A stretch of DNA of 64,000 nucleotides from Sporofaciens musculi (GTDB lineage Bacteria; Bacillota; Clostridia; Lachnospirales; Lachnospiraceae). The stretch is taken from NCBI RefSeq assembly GCF_009830285.1, contig NZ_WUQX01000001.1:3100501-3164500 (forward strand), in the 5' to 3' direction. Shown one piece after another: positions 49,931-58,788 of this stretch (position 1 is its first letter; every line of letters starts with the position of its first letter). The notes beneath the pieces are model-generated. The model searched no databases. It saw only the letters and a list, made by a program, of their open reading frames with translations, and had not been told where the DNA came from. The translations under genes were made by a program, and so were the position numbers.

Positions 49931-51178
49931 TTAAACCATTTCCACCAGCTCGGTAAAGGTATCCGGATGGCTGGCATCGAAGGGCTCGTTTGCCCACATC
50001 AGGGTTACAAGGTTCTCTGTCTTAGACAGATTTATGAGATTGTGGGTATATCCCGGAAGCATATGGACCGCCTCAAGCTTCTCCCCCGATACCTCAAACC
50101 TCCTGACTGGGTGGGGCTTCCCTTTCTCGTCTGTTCCTATTTTTCGTTCTTCTATTAATCCATGTCCGGAAACAACGATAAAAAACTCCCATTTACTGTG
50201 ATGCCAGTGCTGCCCTTTTGTGACCCCCGGCTTATTGATATTTACAGAAAACTGGCCGCTGTCAGCCGTCTTTAACAACTCGGTGAAGCTGCCCCTGTCG
50301 TCGCAGTTCATTTTTAACGGAAATTTTGTCTTGCTTTCCGGTAAATAGGATAGATATGTGGAATACAGCTTCTTTGGGAAGGAATTGGAGGGAATAGGAG
50401 GCATAAGGAGAGACTGGGGCTGCTGCCGGAAGGTGTTCAGAAGCTCTGCGATTTCACCCAAAGCCGCTTTGTGAGTGACCGGCGCATAACAGTACCTCCT
50501 TCGGTCCGCTTCATCGGACTTTATTATCATATCCGCCGGTTCTCCTGTGTCATATTCACAGAGATGCTCGTTCCCCTCCAATGCGTCCAGCAGTTCTGTA
50601 ATCAGATCGTCAATATATAATAATTCCAGTTGGGTGGAAGGGTCGTTCACCTGAATCGGCAAATCGTTTGCAATGTTGTGACAGAAGGTTGCCACCACAG
50701 AATTGTAATTGGGGCGGCACCATTTTCCAAAGAGATTGGGAAAACGGTAGACGAGAACCTTTGCCCCTGTCTCCTGAGCGTATTTAAAAAATAATTGTTC
50801 CCCTGCCAGCTTGGATTTCCCATAGTCTGAATCCCCATAGCGTCCGGTTAAGGATGCCTGAATGGAGGACGCCAGCATGACGGGACTGGTGTTATGGTGC
50901 TTCTTTAAGGTGTTAAGTAAAGTAGAAGCAAACCCAAAGTTTCCTGCCATAAATTCTTCGTTGTTTTTGGGACGGTTTACGCCTGCCAGGTTGAATACAA
51001 AGTCGGCGCTTTTACAGTAATCATCAAGCAGCGCCGGCTCTGTGGCAACGTCATATTCGTAGATATTTTCGACGATAAGCTTCGGCCTTGTACGGTCCTT
51101 CTTCTGTTGGATATTTCTTAAGGCTTCGGCCAGATTCTTTCCCACAAAGCCTCTGGCGCCGGTAATCAGTATGTTCAT
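49931..51178 (-). CDS. capF: CapF-like bifunctional epimerase/reductase with cupin domain
   Basis: A 415-residue protein. Residues 1-250 are an SDR reductase (ILITGARGFVGKNLAEAL; SDYGKSKLAGEQLF with YxxxK; YRFPNLFGKW). Residues 290-415 are a cupin (CDDRGSFTELLKT; GVTKGQHWHHSKWEFFIVVSG with metal-binding His; EAVHMLPGYTHNLINLS). This two-domain layout is diagnostic of CapF, which acts between CapE and CapG in UDP-L-FucNAc synthesis. ATG 51178 overlaps the capE stop (ATGA) and has GGGAGG 10 nt ahead; the longer frame is not used. Confidence 0.92.
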   Translation of the reverse strand: MNILITGARGFVGKNLAEALRNIQQKKDRTRPKLIVENIYEYDVATEPALLDDYCKSADFVFNLAGVNRPKNNEEFMAGNFGFASTLLNTLKKHHNTSPVMLASSIQASLTGRYGDSDYGKSKLAGEQLFFKYAQETGAKVLVYRFPNLFGKWCRPNYNSVVATFCHNIANDLPIQVNDPSTQLELLYIDDLITELLDALEGNEHLCEYDTGEPADMIIKSDEADRRRYCYAPVTHKAALGEIAELLNTFRQQPQSLLMPPIPSNSFPKKLYSTYLSYLPESKTKFPLKMNCDDRGSFTELLKTADSGQFSVNINKPGVTKGQHWHHSKWEFFIVVSGHGLIEERKIGTDEKGKPHPVRRFEVSGEKLEAVHMLPGYTHNLINLSKTENLVTLMWANEPFDASHPDTFTELVEMV

Positions 51179-52221
51179 AATGCTCTTGCCTCCCATTTGG
51201 CGATTTCGTCGCGGATATATTGAAGGCTCAATAATTTCTCCTTGACCTGGTCGATATCTAACAGCTCTGTGTTGCTTGAATTGAACTCCCTCAATTTACT
51301 GCGCTCCTTATCGCCGTCTTTGAAATATTTGTCATAATTTAAATCCCGCTTATCGCAGGGAACCCGATAAAAATTCCCCATATCCACGGCATGGGCGCAT
51401 TCCTCGTTTGTCAGCAGGGTTTCATACATCTTCTCGCCGTGGCGGATTCCGATAACCTTAATCTCATTTTCTGCATGGAAAAGCTGTCTCACCGCCTGAG
51501 CCAGTATTTCGATGGTACATGCGGGCGCTTTCTGAACCATGATGTCGCCGGAGGCGGCGTTTTGAAAAGCAAATACCACCAGCTCCACCGCCTCTGAAAG
51601 ACTCATGATGAAACGGGTCATGGCCGGCTCGGTTACGGTTATGGCCTTTCCTTCTTTGATCTGGCTGATGAATAAGGGGATGACAGAGCCTCTTGAACAC
51701 ATGACGTTTCCGTAACGGGTACAGCAGATCTCTGTCTTTTCCGGAGAAACGGTTCGAGATTTTGCGACGATAACTTTTTCCATCATGGCCTTGGAGGTGC
51801 CCATGGCATTGACCGGATAGGCGGCTTTGTCTGTGGAAAGGCAGATGACCTTTCGGACGCCCTCCTCGATGGCGGCTGTCAGGACGTTTTCTGTGCCAAG
51901 TACATTGGTCTTTACAGCTTCTACCGGAAAGAATTCGCAGGAGGGGACTTGCTTTAAAGCCGCCGCATGGAAGATGTAGTCAACGCCGTGGATTGCGTTT
52001 TTGACGCTTCTAAGGTCGCGGACGTCGCCTATGTAGAATTTTAATTTGTCGCTGTATTGGGGATAATTTTGCTGATAAAAATGCCGCATATTGTCCTGCT
52101 TTAATTCGTCGCGGGAGAATATGCGGATTTCTTTGATGTCGGTTGTTAAGAAGCGGTCCAGGACTGCGTTGCCGAAAGAGCCTGTGCCGCCGGTGATTAA
52201 TAATGTTTTGTTGTGAAACAT
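51175..52221 (-). CDS. capE: CapE-like UDP-GlcNAc 4,6-dehydratase/5-epimerase
   Basis: A 348-residue short-chain dehydratase: LLITGGTGSFGNAVLDRFL (residues 7-25), IRIFSRDELKQDNMRHFY, GDVRDLRSVKNAI, ICLSTDKAAYPVNAMGTSKAMMEK (YxxxK replaced by MGTSK, the usual FlaA1/CapE variant) and HGEKMYETLL. It carries out the first step from UDP-GlcNAc towards UDP-L-FucNAc. With capF and capG directly downstream the set is complete, so glycan B very probably contains N-acetyl-L-fucosamine. Confidence 0.92.
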   Translation of the reverse strand: MFHNKTLLITGGTGSFGNAVLDRFLTTDIKEIRIFSRDELKQDNMRHFYQQNYPQYSDKLKFYIGDVRDLRSVKNAIHGVDYIFHAAALKQVPSCEFFPVEAVKTNVLGTENVLTAAIEEGVRKVICLSTDKAAYPVNAMGTSKAMMEKVIVAKSRTVSPEKTEICCTRYGNVMCSRGSVIPLFISQIKEGKAITVTEPAMTRFIMSLSEAVELVVFAFQNAASGDIMVQKAPACTIEILAQAVRQLFHAENEIKVIGIRHGEKMYETLLTNEECAHAVDMGNFYRVPCDKRDLNYDKYFKDGDKERSKLREFNSSNTELLDIDQVKEKLLSLQYIRDEIAKWEARAL

Positions 52222-52239
52222 AATACTATTCCTCTCATG

Positions 52240-53296
52240 TTATTCAGGTTCGTTCATATTTAAAAATCTCTCAAGACAGTAGATTTGCCATTTCTGATTA
52301 CCGGTAAACCGATTCATATCCATATTCTTCTTAAATTCCGGTCTTACAGGTCCCTCCCACGTCTTAAAATACTCGTCAACCGGCCTTGGCATGGGTATTT
52401 TATCCGGAACCGGAATCTCCGGATATTTTTTTGTCATCAACTGACGGATTAAATATTTGGGTTCTCCATGGCGTACTCTGTAAAGATCCAACTCATCTGC
52501 CATTTTCAATCTGGCATATGGATCATAATATGGCATGCCTGCTACTTGAAAAGCATTCAGATAAGAACTTGACGATTCTATGGAGAATACCTCATCCATA
52601 AATTTCAAGAAGTCAATCCTGTCTCCATCCATCCGATATCTCTCAAACAAATACTGCATAGACACCGGCTCTGCAAGTACATCCTCCGGATGAGTAAAAA
52701 TGTACCGGTCCATAAATTCGTCAAACGACCAATCCTTTGCAAGAAGTCCGTCCATACCGCCAAAAACCAAGTCGCTGCTCTCTCCAACAAACATCATTTC
52801 CACACCGTCTGCCTTTGCCTGCAATGCAGCCTGCAAAATCTGGGGTTCTATGGAATGTACCGGAGCCGCCTTTGCTGTCATCACCGGCTCAAGATGGGTA
52901 AGAACCGTATCCCAAGTGATATCTACATAATGGAGATTCAGTCCGTAATATCTCGCATAATATTCTGCCCTTTCCAATTCTTCCTTCTGGAATTTCCCTT
53001 TAAGGAAACGAAAAGTATAAGCGTCTGAACCTGTAAGATACGATGCGACAATGGCAGAATCCATACCTCCACTAAGAAGAATCCCTTTTTTCTTATCTGC
53101 AAATTTATTTATTTGTTTTCTGATTTCCCTGTCAATATCGTCTGCGGTATGTACAAGAACCCTCTGTTCATCCGGAATTGGGACGATGTTATTATGCCCC
53201 CCCCAAACAAATATCTTCGTAAAAATCAACGTCTTTACACTCTATAAAACGAAACGCCATATATGAACTCATACAAAATTTTTTATCAACAGCCAT
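52240..53296 (-). pseudogene. asparagine-synthase-like amidotransferase, out of frame at a G8 tract (phase-variable candidate)
   Basis: From ATG 53296 (GGGAGG ahead) the frame reads MAVDKKFCMSSYMAFRFIECKDVDFYEDICLGG and stops at TAA just after the tract at 53197-53204. With 7 G it runs on as HNNIVPIPDEQRVLVHTADDIDR into a 310-residue body with the PP-loop ATP site GILLSGGMDSAIVASYL and FVGESSDLVFGG, characteristic of the asparagine synthetase C-terminal domain. The N-terminal glutaminase is absent. Such proteins in glycan loci amidate sugar carboxyls or transfer amino groups. It is off here; a TTG at 53229 might give a shortened product. Confidence 0.8.
53197..53204 (-). repeat. poly-G8 tract in coding strand, gene off
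   Basis: Present reading TTG GGG GGG GCA TAA; seven G would give TTG GGG GGG CAT AAT and restore the complete asparagine-synthase-like protein. Confidence 0.82.
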
Positions 53297-53313
53297 TACT
53301 TATTCCTCCCTAT

Positions 53314-53739
53314 TCATTCTACTGTCCATCCTCGGACTGCTTTCAACGTCTCTGTAATTTTTGTTGAGGATACGCCTTTTGTATATGGAAAATAAATAAT
53401 CTTAATCCCATGGTCAGTGAATTCTTCTTCATACTTCTTCCACTTTTCTGTACCATACCAGTCGTCCCCCACAAAGAGCATAGAAGCCCCCAGTTCCCTG
53501 CATACTTTTAGCTTATCCATATCATACTGAGGTACTGCTGCATCCACATATTTACAGCTTCTTACAATTTCAATCCGATCCTCAAAGGGAATCATCGGAC
53601 GTTTTCCCTTGTATGTGACAAGCTCATCGACGGTAACTCCGACAACCAGTTTGTCACACATCCCTTTTGCATTTTTCAGAAGATTCAAATGACCAATATG
53701 AAAAAGATCATATACTCCGGTTGTATAACCAATTATCAT
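53314..53739 (-). CDS. TagD-like glycerol-3-phosphate (or related) cytidylyltransferase
   Basis: A 141-residue cytidylyltransferase: GYTTGVYDLFHIGHLNLLKNAK (HxGH motif, near 16) and GVSSTKITETL (the RTxGISTT-type C-terminal motif, here SSTKI). TagD makes CDP-glycerol; relatives make CDP-ethanolamine or CDP-choline. The gene overlaps the licD gene upstream by 4 bp, a strong sign that its CDP product is the donor for that LicD in modifying glycan B. Glycerol is the likeliest alcohol by family resemblance. Confidence 0.85.
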   Translation of the reverse strand: MIIGYTTGVYDLFHIGHLNLLKNAKGMCDKLVVGVTVDELVTYKGKRPMIPFEDRIEIVRSCKYVDAAVPQYDMDKLKVCRELGASMLFVGDDWYGTEKWKKYEEEFTDHGIKIIYFPYTKGVSSTKITETLKAVRGWTVE

Positions 53740-54569
53740 TTCCTCTCCCCCTTATATTCACTATATGGTAACTGTGTACTTACAAATACCTGATGATGAT
53801 CCTGTCTCTTATCCAAAGGAGGCAATGTCAGATAATCGCCAAATTGTCTGGATAAATATCCATCCCAATCCCCCGGACAGGCTATGGAAGTATTTTCAAA
53901 CTGCTTTTCCTCTGTATTCCTGAAAAACGCAAAGGGAAAACACAGGTTGTCTGATATCTGATTATGCCATGTATACCCGGTAAGTTCAGATTGATACAAC
54001 GGATATTTTCTCAGCAGCTTCATCCACTTTTGAGAATAGTAATTAAAAGGAATTCCAAACCGGAAAATCCACATGATCATCCACATTAATTTTCTTTTTA
54101 CATTCTCCATCTCATGAAACGGATACCGCCTTACATAATTTAGGACTCCCAAACGATAAATTTTTTTGCAAAATTTCTTCTTTTTCTCTTTTTCTATTGG
54201 AATTCCGGCAATGGGCATAACATCAACATAAATCCCCTTATATGCATCCGGATAATCCACCTCTGCTTCCTCAATAAACGTAGTATCCCTGTCATGTATT
54301 TTCCAAAAAATATAACGATAATGCCGAACTTTATCGCCATTATAGATTCCCAGATGCAGGGGTAAATTCTTTTCCATGCAATCCCAAAATCTATCCCATT
54401 CTTCAATGGGAATTGCTATATCCATATCGTCGTCCCACGGAATGAACCCCTTATGTCTGACCGCACCGATACAGGTGCCGCCAATAGCATAATAAGGAAT
54501 ATGATTTTCGTCGCAAATGTTTTTTATCTGCTCAAATATCGTCAATATTCTTGATTGAATCTCATTCAT
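53736..54569 (-). CDS. LicD family phosphotransferase, locus B
   Basis: A 277-residue LicD protein: IPYYAIGGTCIGAVRHKGFIPWDDDMDIAIP (residues about 23-53; G-T-C-I-G and DDDxD) and the C-terminal YLSRQFGDYLTLPP. It is coupled to the TagD-like gene, suggesting transfer of glycerol-phosphate (or choline-phosphate) to glycan B. It is third of the LicD copies; the group could serve different donors: CDP-choline, CDP-ribitol-like and CDP-glycerol-like. Confidence 0.88.
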   Translation of the reverse strand: MNEIQSRILTIFEQIKNICDENHIPYYAIGGTCIGAVRHKGFIPWDDDMDIAIPIEEWDRFWDCMEKNLPLHLGIYNGDKVRHYRYIFWKIHDRDTTFIEEAEVDYPDAYKGIYVDVMPIAGIPIEKEKKKKFCKKIYRLGVLNYVRRYPFHEMENVKRKLMWMIMWIFRFGIPFNYYSQKWMKLLRKYPLYQSELTGYTWHNQISDNLCFPFAFFRNTEEKQFENTSIACPGDWDGYLSRQFGDYLTLPPLDKRQDHHQVFVSTQLPYSEYKGERK

Positions 54570-54589
54570 TTTTCTAATCCTCCAAACGA

Positions 54590-55885
54590 TTACCGGTTCC
54601 TTATTATCTTTTTTACCGTATCCACAAATAACATTGGATCAGCCCCTTTAAGTATTACTTGATTGATTCCTCGTATAGGCGCAAAGATATAACCCGTAAT
54701 AAAATTTGTTGCGAATTGTGTAATTAATGATGCGATTGCAGCGCCGTTTACGCCAAAGGGTGGAATCAACAAAGTATTCAGCAGCACATTCGCCAACGCG
54801 CCAAACAAATTAATCTTCCATAAATGCTTCTGCTTTCCCTCTGCCAAAATCCAGATATTTCTGGCGGAACCCAGATATGAAAAAGTGGTATACCATACGA
54901 CGATCTGCAATGCTGATATTGACTGTATAAATTGCCTGCCGTAAAGTATACTGACTATAAGAGGTGCAAATAATGTCATAACCACACTCTGTATTAGGGA
55001 CAAATATATAATTACAGAAAACAGTCTCGCCAGATTTTTCTTATAGAGTTCCTCTGATTTTTTCCTACTTTCAAAGATGGTAGGCCGCATTGAATCAATA
55101 ATTGCACCAAAGACAAACTGTGTCATTCCCGCGCAGGCTACGGCCGCCGAATAATACCCTGTGGCCTGATTCCCCATCATGGATTTCAACATAATACGGT
55201 CTGTCTGTGCAAAAACTGTAATCAGCAAATCTGACAGAATATAATACTTACCTATGCTTATCAGTTTTTTTGCCCGCCTTTTAAGATACCGCAGCTTTTG
55301 ATTCCCCAATCTGTGATATACGATTAGAAGCCCTGCTGCAATCACAAGATAATCCAACGTATTTGCAACTGCAAACCAAAAGATACTTTTTCGATTAATC
55401 AATAAAATGATTTTGTACAGAGAAACCACTGTATAGGCAATCAGCGCTATAATCGAGCTATACTTTGCCAAAAGCTTTGCCTGAAACCAATAATTAATCA
55501 TCTCAAAGCTTTGAAAAATCAGCGTAAAGCTATATAAAGTACATACGATTATGGTATCCCTCTCTCCTGCGTTTACACAACTGACGAAGGTGATTATGCC
55601 TATAATGCATACAATCGCAGAAATAAAACTTAAAGTAATCGAAGTGCCTAAAATTTCCCCCTCATACTCCTCAGAAGCCACAAATTCCTGTACAAGAACC
55701 CCATGGATTCCCAACCGCATGACCGGTATCACAAAGGTGACGATTGAATTTGCATAATTCAGCAGTCCAAAATTTGAAGGTCCCAGGTATCTTGCCATAA
55801 TCATGGAAATAATCAAACCAAGTACAGCCTGTACAACCCTGCACATGATGATCCACGAAGCATTTTTGATTACCCTATTGTTCAT
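54590..55885 (-). CDS. polysaccharide flippase (Wzx-like), locus B
   Basis: A 431-residue MOP-superfamily protein with about 12 hydrophobic helices, opening KNASWIIMCRVVQAVLGLIISMIMARYLGPSNFGLLNYANSI. It exports the lipid-linked repeat unit of glycan B. It is only distantly similar to the locus A flippase. The start overlaps the GT4 fragment upstream by 4 bp. Confidence 0.88.
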   Translation of the reverse strand: MNNRVIKNASWIIMCRVVQAVLGLIISMIMARYLGPSNFGLLNYANSIVTFVIPVMRLGIHGVLVQEFVASEEYEGEILGTSITLSFISAIVCIIGIITFVSCVNAGERDTIIVCTLYSFTLIFQSFEMINYWFQAKLLAKYSSIIALIAYTVVSLYKIILLINRKSIFWFAVANTLDYLVIAAGLLIVYHRLGNQKLRYLKRRAKKLISIGKYYILSDLLITVFAQTDRIMLKSMMGNQATGYYSAAVACAGMTQFVFGAIIDSMRPTIFESRKKSEELYKKNLARLFSVIIYLSLIQSVVMTLFAPLIVSILYGRQFIQSISALQIVVWYTTFSYLGSARNIWILAEGKQKHLWKINLFGALANVLLNTLLIPPFGVNGAAIASLITQFATNFITGYIFAPIRGINQVILKGADPMLFVDTVKKIIRNR

Positions 55886-56412
55886 CCTGTTTCCCTGCCA
55901 AGTAAACTGTCATATAAATCCACATATTCCTTAAATTTTGTATAGCGGTCAAATTGCCTTGCCCGTTTTATACATGCTTCTTCGCTAAACACACCATTTT
56001 CACATATATGTACAATTCTATCCACAAGCTCGTTATAGTCATCTGTTTCGACACAGTAACCGCTTCCAGTATCTAACATTTCAGCGCTTCCTCCCGTATG
56101 GAAGGTGATAACCGGCGTTCCGCAGGCAAGCGCCTCTATATTAACCGTCGGAAAATTATCCTCTCTTGTAGGATTTACAAAAACATTGGCGGCAGAATAA
56201 AGCCTAGCCAGTTCTTCCTGGTCTGCCGTCCTCGGTATCTTGACGATACGGTCTGGAATCTTATACGCAAGATTTTCATCTGCACCAACCAGCACAATCT
56301 TATAATCTAATCCCAGACGTTTTTCCAACTCTATAAAAACATCAAGCCCTTTTCTTTTCTCCCAATTAAATGAAACTCCTAAAACCAAATACTTACTCAT
56401 GTTCCACCTCAT
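55882..56412 (-). CDS. C-terminal domain of a GT4 glycosyltransferase as a separate gene
   Basis: A 176-residue protein consisting only of a GT4 donor-binding domain: LVLGVSFNWEKRKGLDVFIELEKRL, VFVNPTREDNFPTVNIEALACGTPVITFHTGGSAEML. Full GT4 enzymes have about 370 residues, so the acceptor domain is missing. It is closely similar to the C-terminal domain of the preceding gene, whose own end is cut short (AIEEMAV). Together they look like a partial tandem duplication with the true C-terminal tail (FDRYTKFKEYVDLYDSLLG) left on the second copy. It may be non-functional or complement the upstream protein. Confidence 0.75.
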   Translation of the reverse strand: MRWNMSKYLVLGVSFNWEKRKGLDVFIELEKRLGLDYKIVLVGADENLAYKIPDRIVKIPRTADQEELARLYSAANVFVNPTREDNFPTVNIEALACGTPVITFHTGGSAEMLDTGSGYCVETDDYNELVDRIVHICENGVFSEEACIKRARQFDRYTKFKEYVDLYDSLLGRETG

Positions 56413-57512
56413 ACAGCCATTTCCTCGATTGCCGTCTTTAAAGCCTGAATATCGTCGCAGGCAACGACTACTCCGCAGGTGTCATCTATGCACTCTGGCG
56501 AGCCTCCTGTACGAAACGTGACCACCGGCGTTCCGCAGGCCAAAGCCTCTAAATTCACCATTCCAAGTGCTTCTTCTCTTGTCGGGTTCACAAAAATATT
56601 CGCAGCAGTATATATCTGAGCCAATTCCCGCTTATCCCTGGTTCGCTCTATTGTAAGAATATTCTCAGGGAGTGTTTTCCCCGTCTGGGCATCTATGCCA
56701 ACCAATACGATTTTATATCTATTGTCTAACATTTTGCTCAGCTCGATAAATACATCCAGTCCTTTTCTTTTTTCCCAATTAAATGAAACTCCTAATAAGA
56801 CTTTTACCCCCCCTATGCCGTAAGCGCTTCTAAAATCACTGGGCGTAGGTTTAAATACATCCAAGTCTATTCCATTGTAGATGACCTGAACCGGATATTC
56901 TTTGAGAAAAGACTCTTTTACCAAACCCGCAAGCCATTCTGACGGAGTAACAATCGTCAGATTCTCAACGCCGGTAAATGCTGCCTTTTTCATTTTCCAA
57001 AGAACATCTGATTTATCTACCCTCACCGAAGGATACTCTTCCTTTGGATATGGGCAGTCGTGACATCCTGTTTTCCAACGTTTGCATCCACTCATCTGGA
57101 AATACGGACAACGCCCTGTGAATGCCCAACAGTCATGGAGCGTCCAAACCACCTTAATGCGGTTCTTTTTTATGTAATCAAACAGCAGGCCGACATGAAT
57201 ATAGTTATTATGAAGATTATGAAGGTGGATAATATCCGGTTTGATCTTATCAACTTTTTTCAAAAAGGCTTTCGTTGAAAAATAGGCTTGGAATCCACGC
57301 ATTCCCGTATATCGTGAATATAATTCATTCAATCTTCTTACATTATAGCTTTCGATCACGATATCCCTCTCCAACGCAATCCCGTTGTTCCTATCAGGCG
57401 CATAGGCTTGCCAGCAAGTATACCCACTCTGCTCGGCTGCTTTTGAAATGCCCCGCATAATATTTCCCGTACTGCCAAAATTACCGAGATTAATTGACAG
57501 AATTGTTTTCAC
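56409..57512 (-). CDS. GT4 glycosyltransferase with in-frame G7 tract, shortened C-terminus
   Basis: A 367-residue GT-B enzyme from GTG 57512 (GGGGG upstream; start reads KTILSINLGNFGSTGNIMRGI). The N-terminal domain has IIHLHNLHNNYIHVGLL and a Cys-rich WTLHDCWAFTGRCPYFQMSGCKRW typical of WbuB/WcaC-like transferases. The C-terminal domain has FVNPTREEALGMVNLEALACGTPVV. Seven G (56807-56813) encode IGGV in frame. The protein ends soon after the donor motif and lacks the last 30 or so residues usual for the family; these are present on the following gene. It overlaps the polymerase gene by 23 bp. Confidence 0.83.
   Translation of the reverse strand: MKTILSINLGNFGSTGNIMRGISKAAEQSGYTCWQAYAPDRNNGIALERDIVIESYNVRRLNELYSRYTGMRGFQAYFSTKAFLKKVDKIKPDIIHLHNLHNNYIHVGLLFDYIKKNRIKVVWTLHDCWAFTGRCPYFQMSGCKRWKTGCHDCPYPKEEYPSVRVDKSDVLWKMKKAAFTGVENLTIVTPSEWLAGLVKESFLKEYPVQVIYNGIDLDVFKPTPSDFRSAYGIGGVKVLLGVSFNWEKRKGLDVFIELSKMLDNRYKIVLVGIDAQTGKTLPENILTIERTRDKRELAQIYTAANIFVNPTREEALGMVNLEALACGTPVVTFRTGGSPECIDDTCGVVVACDDIQALKTAIEEMAV
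56807..56813 (-). repeat. poly-G7 tract in coding strand, gene on
   Basis: ATA GGG GGG GTA at the linker between the two GT-B domains of an otherwise open GT4 gene. A slip would remove the donor domain, and the downstream stand-alone donor domain is then of interest. Confidence 0.7.
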
Positions 57513-58788
57513 AAGGAACACCCCCAATATGAATAAATTTATTTTCAGCCTCCACAGGAGCATAAGCTCGATCCACACCATAAAAAATCAAAATGTATGG
57601 GAAAATAGATGTAAATAGGTTTTCTCCTATATACAACATCACAAACATCACAAATATAGATAATTTCATAAACACTTTATTGCTTAGTCTGCCTCCGAAC
57701 TTGTAAGTCCCCAAGGTAAACGGAATGCCAAAAAAGCAACCATGCGCAGCAAATTGGTATAGGAGTGTGTTTGTATTCTGATGCGTCCACCCATATATTG
57801 CACTTGACCGATAAGATCTTTGTATAAATTCATCTTCCATTATTTCCATACCGATTCCTGCAAAAGGATGATCTCTGATTATTTCCAGATTAATCAGAAC
57901 TGACGCCAGACGAACCATTGTTGATCCATCTTTCATATTAAACAGTTTGCCAAACACAGACGTTCCCAAATTTGTATTGAAGACGATAAAGTATGCAGCT
58001 ATGGAACCTATTATCAGAGCAATGAATACAACTATATTTTTTGTTACAGACCGACTATTATCCCTGCCAAACAGAGCATATGTTGCAATCATCCATCCAA
58101 ACGCCAGAAATCCGGTAGTAGAAAATGTAAGGAACAGTGCAATTATATAAATGGCTATTCTCTTCTTGTTCTTTGCATTGTCAAGCATTAACTCCAACAA
58201 AATAGCCAGGTTCAAGTACATCTGAAATACTCCGGGTTCCCAAAAAATCCCACTGGTTCTAATATTCCATGTAGTTAAGGATCTTTCGTCTAACCCGGCA
58301 AACCCAATAGAATAATACCGTATTCCTGCTGTGTTGATAATTGATGGCAAGGCTCTGACAATAGCCGGTGAAATATAGGCAATCAGTGTAAGGAAAATTG
58401 CAGATACCGAGAAAAATGTCATACACTTTAGAAAAGCCTGTGTATAATCCTCAAGAGGATATGATATACATATAAACATGCTGGTTGTCATACACAAAAC
58501 TTTAATCAAAATCCGGTTAAAATACTCGTGGTGATAAATTGATACTGCCAAAAAAGCTAGAATCATCACAAAATATAGAATCATGATTTTTTTATGCTCC
58601 GTATATTTTTTCCCGACCATAGAAAAAAATATACTTATAGCACAATAGCCGAGCATGAGGTATCTCGGTATGGCAACCATCAGTTCATTGGAATTGGTTC
58701 CAAATAGGTATGTGTCGTTTGAGAAAAACAATAAAACGAAAACTAATGCTATTATTTTAAATTCCTTTTTATCTATATTTATTGACAT
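57490..58788 (-). CDS. O-antigen-type polysaccharide polymerase (Wzy-like), locus B
   Basis: A 432-residue protein with about 11 hydrophobic helices and an outer loop holding TSGIFWEPGVFQMYLNLAILLELML, the EPG/EPxxF pattern of O-antigen polymerases, plus AGIGMEIMEDEFIQRS. It joins glycan B repeat units at the outer face of the membrane. Overlaps neighbours by a few bases on both sides. It is a second, different polymerase from that of locus A, which argues for two separate polymers. Confidence 0.83.
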   Translation of the reverse strand: MSINIDKKEFKIIALVFVLLFFSNDTYLFGTNSNELMVAIPRYLMLGYCAISIFFSMVGKKYTEHKKIMILYFVMILAFLAVSIYHHEYFNRILIKVLCMTTSMFICISYPLEDYTQAFLKCMTFFSVSAIFLTLIAYISPAIVRALPSIINTAGIRYYSIGFAGLDERSLTTWNIRTSGIFWEPGVFQMYLNLAILLELMLDNAKNKKRIAIYIIALFLTFSTTGFLAFGWMIATYALFGRDNSRSVTKNIVVFIALIIGSIAAYFIVFNTNLGTSVFGKLFNMKDGSTMVRLASVLINLEIIRDHPFAGIGMEIMEDEFIQRSYRSSAIYGWTHQNTNTLLYQFAAHGCFFGIPFTLGTYKFGGRLSNKVFMKLSIFVMFVMLYIGENLFTSIFPYILIFYGVDRAYAPVEAENKFIHIGGVPCENNSVN

